DNA of 64,000 nt from Porpolomopsis calyptriformis (Eukaryota > Basidiomycota > Agaricomycetes > Agaricales > Hygrophoraceae): contig OX621165.1 in NCBI GenBank assembly GCA_951640195.1, forward strand, positions 1,054,001 to 1,118,000, given 5' to 3'. This document shows, in pieces, positions 12,185 through 21,060 of the stretch. The notes beneath the pieces were generated by a model. The model worked only from the letters and a program-made list of their open reading frames with translations. It was not told where the DNA came from and searched no databases. A program made the position numbers and the translations under genes. How positions within the stretch are numbered: position 1 is the stretch's first letter; the number at the start of each line of letters is the position of its first letter.

Positions 12185-14127
12185 TTACTGGGCAGGAGCA
12201 ATAGCTGCTACTTCATAAAGGTAGGTGCCCAATAATTTGGTCTGCAATTGTTTCAGTGGATTAGCACAATTCTCACTAGTCATGAATGCTCACCCCTTCT
12301 ATAAAGTTCGATCGGTCCAACTTCTCATTGGTCGAACTTCCCAATGAAGCACCGCAATCAATGCATGTAGAATTCTGATCGAATGAGAACACTGACTGAG
12401 CGCCGTCATCTCCCCGGCCCATTGGCAATAACAATACGTTAACACCAAGACTCTCTGCAAAAGTGATAGTCACTGGAATTGACCCTCCTTCACGGGTGAA
12501 ATCCGGGGTTTTTTTATAAACCACCTAAGAATACAAATGTGAACGATTTCGGCTTCCATACTAGATCGCACCTCTGTTGCCTTCTTGGCAGCCTCGTAAT
12601 TCCAGTGATGGTAGTCTTCGACCCAAGGTACGCCGCCGTGCAAACACTCAACGACAAGTTTATTCTTGCTGTTAAGTTTAGCAAATTCTGATTGAATGTA
12701 AACTTGTACCAATGGATCTATAAGTTCTGGCGTTTGTGGAGGAACTAATCTGGGAGCTGAGTAAGAGAAACGTCACATCACCAAGAGTAGTTGCACTACT
12801 TACCGTATGCTGAACTTTCCACCAACCTTGGCAGGAATGACTGTCTTAGCACCAACGCCTGAAAATGCGCCCTCGATACCGTGGAGAGAAAGGGATGGAT
12901 ATCGCATGCGGCCCATAAGAACAGTAGCATTGTCTGAAGACACTGCGATGGAGGCTCCTGCTGATTGTTCGATGTCGGCAATGGAGTAGTCCAGAGACTC
13001 GTAAATCTTTCTGGAGGGGTAGAAAGACTTATTGATACGGGGTAAAAGCAGAAAATTGCAAAATGACACACTTTTCCTCGGCCGTCGCTGGATTTACCAT
13101 TTCCTCGACACCCGGAATTAATATCTTTCCCGTGGGGTCGACGAGTTTGCTCATGAGGGAGATCAAATCAGTCATGGGCTCGTGAACGGTGCGTCCAAAC
13201 ACCCCAGAATGCAAGTCTTTTGCCGGACCAGAGATAGATATCCTGTAGTACGATAACCCACGCAAACCGTAAGTCAGGCAAGGGGTACGAGTATTGAGCC
13301 AATAGTTGTCCGACTAGGATGAACAATACATTCCTCACTGACCCCTGAGTTGAAAAAGGTGTAGCCACGTACGATACAGACACAGTCCACGCCATGAAAC
13401 CAACTATCCTTTCCCTTATTCACTTCGGACTTGATAAGGTCGTCGAGGCCGTCACTTCCGCTTTCTTCCATACCTTCGAAGCAGAAGCGCATGTTGACGG
13501 GAAGCGAGAAGCCGAGAGCTTTATGTGCTTCAAGAATATTAAGCCACCCTAAGACGGGTCCTTTGTCGTCACTGGACCCTCTGCCTATAAGTCGACCGCT
13601 AGCTTTATCAACGGTCAAAGTGAAAGGGTCGGTGTCCCAGCCATCGCTTTTCTCTGCCTGTCATGGTATATTAGAAAATCGAGATTACCAATAAAAAGGT
13701 CTCAGGAGAGATATAGAATATAGTGTCGAATGCAATAATGCGACGTTTCGAAGAGATAGAGACGCACCGGTTGGACATCATAATGACCATAAACGAGAAC
13801 AGTCTTCTTGCCGGGATCGCTTCCGATCTTACCTAGAATCGCAGGAGGCAAAGGCAGTTGCTGCCCTTCGATCTTATGCGATCCGAGATCAACCAGTTTG
13901 GTTTCGACGCCGACGGCCTTGAGATGATCGTTTAGGAAATTCGCCATCCTGACCACATCTTGTCGACGGGAGGCGTCTCCACTTATGCTACTCAGAGAAA
14001 CCTTAGACTATGAGTAAACTGACTGATGTCCTGCTGACCTAGGAATCGAGACTGCGTCTGCAAGTCTCTCAATGAACGAGTCCGCCTTCTGGTCAACAAA
14101 TTCGATCAGGGCTGGAGGTGCGGGCAT
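12185..14127 (-). CDS. DUG1: Cys-Gly metallodipeptidase (M20 family, glutathione degradation)
   Basis: Di-zinc peptidase that cleaves Cys-Gly and related dipeptides and acts in glutathione turnover in the cytosol. It starts [16 protein letters not shown]. Seen in order: the metal-binding VYGHYDVQP, the bridging-Asp region [10 protein letters not shown], the catalytic [14 protein letters not shown], then the dimerisation (lid) domain with [15 protein letters not shown] and [20 protein letters not shown], and the final metal region [23 protein letters not shown]. The last two introns must be removed to join GDDGAH to STNEKLD and IEG to [14 protein letters not shown]; the protein ends APAQ. Length and motif order match yeast DUG1 and animal CNDP2. 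It is divergent from LCB2 with 141 bp between the ATGs. Confidence 0.94.
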
Positions 14128-14232
14128 TATGATAATCAAGATTGAGTAACTGTTTATTACGTAAGACTTAAATTTAGGAGAGATGACAAATCAGGTATAT
14201 GAGCAGATTCCTTCAACGGAAAGGTTGAAGGA

Positions 14233-14259
14233 CAACGACGCCAACGACGCCAACGACGA
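14233..14259. repeat. three tandem 9-bp copies beside a start codon
   Basis: CAACGACGC twice, then CAACGACGA, sits ten bases before the LCB2 ATG (14269) in the shared DUG1/LCB2 upstream region. It would lie in the LCB2 5' leader. Confidence 0.85.
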
Positions 14260-14268
14260 TATACCATA

Positions 14269-16378
14269 ATGCCCTCGCCCATACCGTCTCCAATGGCGTT
14301 GAGCAGGTCTTCAACCCCATCCATGTTCAAGAAAAAATCTTCTGCATCACTTTCCCCTCCATTGACCTCTGCTGCGTCTTATCTTTCCGCTGTCTCCCAG
14401 GCTGATGCTCGCGCAAGAATTAGCAGTACACCTCCGACTGCGACGCCTGCCCTTTCCTTATCCTCCTCTCTCACTTCTTCGTCTGAAGATGCCGTTCTGG
14501 ACGAATCCGAGTTCGACAACGCAGATGGTCTGGTTTTACCGCCCCACCCCCCCACTTCTGAGCAGGTGTTCACGACCGTTCACACTGAATTTGGACATTG
14601 TGCGAACGATCAATACCGGTACACGTCCCAACATACCCCTGGCACTCCCGTAAAGAGCAGAGACGAACAGGAGCCGCCCTACTACATCCTCTTGTCCACC
14701 TATATCAGCTACCTCATATTAATCTGTTTGGGACACGTCCGCGATTTTGTGGGAAAGCGACTGAACCCTTCCTCCTACAAGCACTTGATGCCTCATGGTG
14801 TGGGTGTTACCGCAACGTCCCGCACAACTGTTGTTCATTTTTAAGCTTTCTTCAACAGGGTTACGCGCCGCTCAATTCCGACTTCGATTCGTTCTATACC
14901 CGCCGTCTCAAAACACGCATGGACGACTGTTTCTCTAACCCTGTTGCTGGCGTCGCCGGCCGCACCATAGTTCTCCTCGATCGGCACTCCTCTGATTACA
15001 ACCGAACCCAGATTCTCACTGGAACCCGTACAAGAGCACTTAATATCTCGTCTTACAACTATCTTGGCTTCGCTCAGGCTCGCGGAGGTTGTGCAGACGC
15101 TGTAGAGGAATGTTTGAAACGGTATGGCGTCTCTTCCTGCGGTGCACGGCTGGAAGGCGGTACGAATGATTTGCATGTCCTCGGTGAGGCACTCGTAGCG
15201 AGATTCGCCGGGATGGAGGATGCACTTATCAGCTCGATGGGGTTTGCAACGAATTCGGCCTATATTCCGGCTTTGGTCGGAAAAGGTTGTTTGGTGATTT
15301 CCGATGAGCTCAATCATGCCTCGATCCGGTTTGGTGTAAGATTGAGTGGGGCAAATGTTCGGATGTTCAAACACAATGACATGAAGAGTCTGGAAGCCTT
15401 GCTGAGAGAAGTAATCAGTCAAGGACAGCCCAAAACCCATAGACCGTGGAAGAAAATTCTACTCATCGTGGAAGGGCTTTATAGCATGGAGGGATCGCTG
15501 GTCAACCTTCCAGCAATACTAGAGCTCAAAAAAAAGTACAAGGTATTGATCTTTCTGTTTACATTGAACTACTGCTAATCTTTTTGCAGTTTTATCTTTT
15601 TGTAGACGAGGCACACTCCATCGGTGCACTGGGTCCGAATGGTCGTGGCGTTACAGACTATTTCAACGTCCCACCACGATCGGTCGACATCCTCATGGGT
15701 ACATTTACCAAGTCGTTCGGGGCAGCAGGTGGATACATCGCTGGCTCGAAAGTGTTAATCGACCGCCTACGTTTGCGAGGCCACTCGGGTGCATACGCGG
15801 AGTCCATGGCGCCTCCCGTTCTGACGCAGGTCATCGCCAGCATGGCGAGCATCATGGGCATCTCGTTGCCCTCAGCTCTGATGTCACCTCCGGATTCGTT
15901 GGTCAAGGAAGAGAAGCATCCGGGACCCGCCCCTGCAAATGCTATCCCACCATGGATGACGCTCACGCCAGCCCTGTTGGATGGTTCGGAAGGACGTTTG
16001 CGTCTGCGGCGACTGGCGTTCAACTCGCGGTACCTTTCTCGGGGATTGTGTAAACTTGGGTTTATCACATTCGGCCACTCCGACTCGCCGATCGTCCCCT
16101 TATTGTTGTTCAACCCTGGTAAAATGCCGGTTTTTCACAGGATGATGAAGCAACGGAGAACACCCATTGTTGTTGTTGTTGTAGCTTATCCGGCGACGGC
16201 TCTGGTTACCTCCCGTGTGCGCTTCTGTGTGAGCGCTTCGCACACTAAAGAGGATATGGATGTGGTTTTGAGGGCTTGTGATGAGATCGGGGATCTTTTG
16301 GATTTGAAACATGGAGCGGGAGAGCGATGGCCTCTAGAAGAAATTATCAATCGGTCCGTGGAACTGGTGAATCAGTGA
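14269..16378 (+). CDS. LCB2: serine palmitoyltransferase subunit 2 (long-chain base synthesis)
   Basis: PLP enzyme of the ER that condenses serine with palmitoyl-CoA, the committed step of sphingolipid synthesis, as a heterodimer with LCB1. Three exons: 14269-14799, 14859-15542 and 15590-16378. The long Ser/Pro-rich N-terminus is followed by a membrane segment (PPYYILLSTYISYLILICLG). Conserved parts: GYAPLNSDFDSFYTRRLK, NYLGFA, RLEGGTNDLH, the PLP-contacting DEAHSIGALGPNGRG and the Schiff-base lysine in GTFTKSFGAAGG. It ends in a normal tail (EEIINRSVELVNQ). It converges with the SUZ-domain gene. Confidence 0.96.
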
Positions 16379-16608
16379 TGGGAAAAGGAACACTTTCATC
16401 CCACCCTCTCATCGACAGCACAAAGATTTACGAACCTGCTTCATATTAATGACGAACCGTCGAATGATTATTCTTTATGCATCCTAGCATCTATCGTTGG
16501 CCAATATATACTACATATACACGGTGCTACCATTCATTCGGAGGTATGATCGATGCGATGCTCGTAACTATCCATCCAGTGGATGAGATTAATGAGCACC
16601 AGCCTAGG

Positions 16609-17412
16609 TCAGTTTGAAGGGGGCTCAGGAACGAGGCTTTTACAAGTACTGGGCGAAGCATTATCTTTCTTCCTCCGGTCGAATCCCCTTTCAATGCTTC
16701 CATCCTCGGATGAAGTTGAAGGACCGCGAGGGTTTCTGAAGAGCATTGTCATCGCCCCGCCTACATTCGTGCCTTTTCTTGACACCCCAGTCCCTTGGGC
16801 GTCTATTGGCCTCTCGCTGGCGTCAATACTCCCGGCTTTATCATCCCTGAAAATGCGTTCGCGGGCAGCCTGGTATCGTGCCTCCCTCTCTGCGAGAGAC
16901 TCACGCGCCTGTGAGTCTGAGGTTGAGGAAGCGGAGGATGAGACGAGTCCCGGTTGGCTGTTCGAAGACCGCTTGAGGATCCGCATGGGGGAGCGGAGAA
17001 CGGAGGGTTGGGCGACGGTGGACGGGGTCGAGCTGGAGGGTGCTACGATCACTTCAGGCATTGGAGCCTTGGTGTTTCTGTAAGAATACTAGAAGTGAGA
17101 AGCTTCGGTTCTGTTTTATATTTTACACCCGTCGGGTTGGCACGCGACAAGGGTAGGGTTTGGAAGGGAATAATTGAAGTACATACGCGTCCTCCCATAT
17201 TTGCTGGTTATCTTCACTTCCGTCGTCGTCGTTATCCCAGTCATCTGGGACGGGCGCCGTGGCACGTCGTGTGACGAGGGTGGTCCTCGTCAGGACTCGA
17301 GAAGATGATGTCTGATGGTAAGTTTTGTTAATACAGGCAGCATTTGACGGATTTGGAGACTGACCTGTGGCTGATCCCAGGAGTCAGACTCTTTGTCACT
17401 GACGGTAGCCAT
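16609..17412 (-). CDS. SUZ-domain protein (SZRD1-like)
   Basis: Small, mostly disordered protein with an RNA-binding SUZ motif, AEREARYQAARERIF. Three exons: MATVSDKESDSWDQPQ (17412-17365), a Thr/Arg-rich exon leading to an acidic stretch DDWDNDDDGSEDNQQIWEDA, and a long last exon with the SUZ motif after RILKRSS. The last exon ends in a Ser/Pro-rich tail, EPPSN. The W-D/E-rich segment followed by SUZ is the arrangement of SZRD1-like proteins. Function is not shown by the sequence; RNA binding is family knowledge. It lies head-to-tail behind the small membrane protein. Confidence 0.8.
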
Positions 17413-17547
17413 ATCGTCTTCTCTGACGATGGAATCAGCGCGCGGTCAGTGGAGAAGGGCCTGATGGGTATCGCCATATAAGGCAAAGGGAACATCCATT
17501 CGGCTACCGTACGGGTACAAGTGAAAGAGGTATCGCAGAGAGATATA

Positions 17548-18105
17548 CTACGGTCGCGGGGGTGTACCAGCCTCGGAAAAGGCACTCATCATACCCGAAA
17601 ACCCAAAACCCAAAAAGCCAACGAAGAAAATAGGCATCGGATTGATCTCGAACATGCCAGCAAAGACAATGGACCCCGCACAGAGCCACCACGACACTGC
17701 GACACCCATCACCCAAATGCCACCATGCGTATACGCCTTCACGGCGATGGTGATCATTGCAGCCAGGAAGACAGATAGGGCAAGCACGGGCGGAGTAAAG
17801 ATGTGGGAGAGCAAATCGAGGTAATACTCAAAGGCTCGACGTCTGTGACAAGGTGTAAGTGTGAATTCGATGCGTAACTGTCGGTACACCTACCCGACTG
17901 TGATGAAGGAATCTCCCCATCGTCGAATGTAGGTAGGAATCGAACAGCAGACGGTCGACTCCACCGATGTGAGAGGCTTGTTGATATCGTTCGAAGAGCA
18001 GGGGAGAAGGGTGGACGTTTCCGTGCCGGAAGCCCTCAGCAAGTCTTCATCTAGATCTGCTTCCTGGGGCAGTTCCGAGTAACGTGGAGGTGCGTCCTCA
18101 CCCAT
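17548..18105 (-). CDS. small multi-pass membrane protein, unknown function
   Basis: Two exons. The first is soluble and acidic (MGEDAPPRYSELPQEADLDEDLL) and ends IRRWGDSFITVG. The second starts RRAFEYYLDLL and has three strong hydrophobic segments (around FTPPVLALSVFLAAMITIAV, GIWVMGVAVSWWLCAGSIVF and PIFFVGFLGFGFSGMM), ending SEAGTPPRP. I do not recognise a named family. The N-terminal PPRYSEL resembles a PPxY motif, which in other membrane proteins recruits WW-domain ubiquitin ligases; that role is inference. Confidence 0.7.
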
Positions 18106-18221
18106 CTTCGCAGAGTGACTATCAATAAGTTAAAGTCGTTCGTGGATGGGTTCCTATTAGCTCAAAGTAGAATTGGTACAAATAACGATAACACCGCTCT
18201 TCACTGCCTCGTTGCATCGCT

Positions 18222-19497
18222 TCATGTCACGTAAAGGGTGCCAGGCCGTCGCAGCAGGGATAGAAGCGAGAGAGAGATAAATGCCCCGACCAGAAACCCT
18301 GTACCGAGGCAGGACACCATTTCTAGCATTGAAGACGCTTTCACCTCTTTTGCTGGTACTGCTATGTGACGAGGCACCCGAGGCAATCGAATGATCCTTT
18401 CCTTTATTCGAGGGGGCGCTGTCTCGTAACTCTTGATGACCCGTTTGAGGTCATCAATCACATCCTGTAACCGCTCCATCTCCTCAGACACCTCCAACCT
18501 CTGCTTCTCTCGAACCTCCTCAGCCAAGCCATTGACAATTGACCGTATAAGATCCCATGCATCTCCGCGATCGCGTACCCACCACTGCCCCGGCCACTGC
18601 GCAACGATGAAGGAAAGCTCGCAGAGCCTCGCGGTAGCTAACGAGGAATCGTCGTGAACGACCTCGTGGAACCATGGGCGGAGGAAGGCCATCGCGAGGC
18701 GAACTGACTGGATCGTCGTGTCTCGCAGGCGATGATCGGTTGGCATGAGCAAGAACCGTTCAGAGATTTCCTGGCAGAATTGACGAAAAGATGGCTTGCG
18801 ACCGAAAGACCATCCCAGCTTGTCGAAAAGAGATGCTTTCGAATCAGGCTCCTGAGGCAAGGTGAAATAAGAGGGTAATTTTTGGAGGACGGAAAGAAGC
18901 GGCATGGAAGCTAGAACCGCCGATCCTGGAATAGCTCCATACACAAGCACGTCCTGCGACTCCACTGCGAACCGATGCCATTTCCAATAGTCATTGTGCC
19001 GCCTACAGCCACAAATTAGTATCGGAGTGTCTTTGGTCATCTTGCAATGCTCACTCTTTTGGTTCGATCTTTCGCAAGAGGTCCAGTGCCGTCACCGAGT
19101 GACTTGCGACAGCCCTTGCGTCTATGACGGCGATCTCAACGTCATGCTTCACGTATGTCTTATACCGTCGAAGCGCCTCCCACATTGACCAAGCGAAGCT
19201 AAACGAAGTGGAGATGTAGGGCGACGACGATCTCTGGGTCCAATCCATGTGAATTGCAACATCCCCAGTCAGATCACGAAGCTCAGGGCAAAGCGGGCAA
19301 GATTCGTTGAATTTCCGGCCAATGAAGTAGGGTTCAGTGCTATCAAAGAAGGGCGATCGAGGTTTCGGGGTGTGAACACGAAAGAGGAATGGGTTATGTT
19401 TGACCAGATCACCGAACGTGAATTCCGGGCCAAAGCCATATTGAGGTAAAGAACTATGTTCTTCCGGAGACCAGGGATGCTCAGACATATGGTTCAT
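18222..19497 (-). CDS. DUF7587-like fungal protein with C-terminal membrane anchor
   Basis: Two exons joined by an intron of about 50 nt that turns KIEPKE into ERHNDYWKWHRFAV. The first exon has the core FLFRVHTPKPRSPFF and HMDWTQRSSSPYISTSFSF, then WSMWEALRRYK and VEIAVIDARA, the pattern of a family frequent in Agaricomycetes (DUF7587); its fold is compared by others to ADP-ribosyltransferase-like or host-recognition proteins, which I cannot test. After SQDVLVYGAIPGSAVLA comes a long helical part with a coiled coil (EVREKQRLEVSEEMERLQDV), and a hydrophobic end (CLGTGFLVGAFISLSLLSLL) that looks like a tail anchor. Name from memory of the family; function unknown. Confidence 0.68.
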
Positions 19498-19817
19498 CAC
19501 TAGACGTGAAAATGATTGCGTACCACCCGGTTTTCCAGAGGGTTTTAAGTGATCTTGACCGTGGACCTCGTGTCTTGTCTCGAAACGCTGTGTTAATTAA
19601 AGCAAGGTAGAAGCACCTACACCGCAAGGACAACAGGTGCGGCACACAAGAATCCCTGAAACACATGTAACCAATGAGGTGGTAAAGCAGCCATGGAAAG
19701 TAGATGTTGGCATATGTAAACGACATATTTGTACAACTGTAACTAAATCGCAGTCTTGTTGTGTCGGTCATAAATTTCTCCATTCACGAGGCTCGCACCT
19801 TCGCCTCCCCCAACCCA

Positions 19818-20890
19818 CTAGGCAGCAGCTTCCGCGCCGGTGACCAATACCACACTCTCCTCCGTTGTACTAGCTTGCGCAGCCTCAGCGTCACTGACTA
19901 GCTTGGCCAGCACTGCAGGATCCTTAGGTATCCCAAACTCAACCTTCAACACTGTCCTGTTGAATTCACCGATTGTTAAGCCCATCCGTGAGCGTACTTT
20001 GGGTTCCCAACCCTCGACCAGACGTTCCTCGATCAGCAAGGCTTCAAGGTCACGAACTTTGCCTCCGAAAGATTTAAGCAGCGTCGATGAGCTAGAAATT
20101 TGGGGTCAGACACTGGAATGATGGGCGTAAAGTAAACCTACTTGGAGCTGCCAAAAATCTTGTGAAAGGTACTCAAGGAGAATTGGGGATTCGTAGCCTG
20201 TGCTTGTGCACGGCGAGCACCCGAATAGCGCGAGATGTCTTCTGGAGTGAGTATAGCTTCGCCGTCGGCGTCTTTTCCGGTGGCGAAGGCGAGTAAGCCT
20301 CGGACGAGAGGGAGTGCGGGCTTCCCTTGGTCTGCCTGGAGTGCAAAATCATCCCCTATGCTACAAATCAGCATGATCGTGATACGTAAAAGGTTCATCT
20401 GGACTCACGTGTGAGGGAAGCATCATGTTCGATGCCATTGTGCAGATTCAGATCCTCAAGATCCACAGTATCCTTAGCATAGCTCTTATGCAGCACACGA
20501 GCGCTATAGTTGGGTACGAAGAAACAAAAGGTAGGCGCGAAGTTGTAGGTCTCGCGGACCTTCTCGCTGAGCTCTTTGAAGGTGATGTTACGCCCATTGT
20601 GAGGGAGGATACCTGAAATCGATCACCGATTAAATCGCCAGCTGGACACAGAAGCGAGACGAACCATGGTTTGCCAAAGCGTTCAACCCAGGACATGCGG
20701 ACCGGCTGTCAGTTTCGGTGGGTGGAATGTACTCTGGCCATTTACCACCTTCTCCTTGGGAACCTGCCTGAATGACTTTTCCTTCTGGCAAGTTAGGTGT
20801 GACCAAGTTGTAAAGCGTGAGAAGGGCATCCCAACTGAACACGCTAAGATCGACTACTGCATTGGAAATTGAGGTGAAAACACCAGACAT
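19818..20890 (-). CDS. heme-thiolate peroxidase / unspecific peroxygenase-like (peroxidase family 2)
   Basis: Predicted heme enzyme using H2O2 to oxidise or halogenate organic molecules. Four exons; the start is MSGVFTSISNAVVDLS (ATG at 20890). Seen: the proximal Cys in ACPGLNALANHG (family consensus PCPGLN), GILPHNGRNI, then GIEHDAS, the EHD metal/heme-propionate motif in the form found in short peroxygenases (EHDAS). It ends LLIEERLVEGWEPKVRSRMGLTIGEFN, as in basidiomycete enzymes. A classical secretion signal is not evident, so it may be intracellular or membrane-associated. It shares a 170-bp divergent promoter with the NACHT-ankyrin gene. Confidence 0.88.
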
Positions 20891-21060
20891 TGCGATGGTC
20901 AGATAGTGGCTGATGGCTGGGAACGAGGCACACCATTTTCCCTCAGTTCGACTCGCGAACAAGAGTGAGTCACGTGATTACGTAATATTCTAGACACATT
21001 GCTTATTAATCAGGCATTTTAAAGTTCCGCTTATCGGTTGATCACGTGTCAGACACAGCA
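20891..21060. promoter_or_regulatory. divergent promoter with two CACGTG boxes
   Basis: The 170 bp between the peroxidase ATG (20890, minus) and the NACHT-ankyrin ATG (21061, plus). CACGTG E-boxes are at 20971-20976 (within GTCACGTGATTACGTAAT) and 21043-21048 (ATCACGTGTC). In fungi bHLH factors bind CACGTG; that both genes use them is inference. Confidence 0.6.

Noticed and set aside
14841..15440. 199-residue open frame antisense to LCB2
   Set aside because: It mirrors a conserved, codon-biased exon of LCB2 and shows no family pattern; a shadow frame.
15658..16113. 151-residue open frame antisense to the LCB2 third exon
   Set aside because: Same reason; no motif and it lies fully over a conserved coding exon.
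16165..16185. GTT microsatellite as a separate repeat feature in LCB2
   Set aside because: It codes for a valine strand (PIVVVVV) that is a normal part of LCB2, so not annotated as an independent element.
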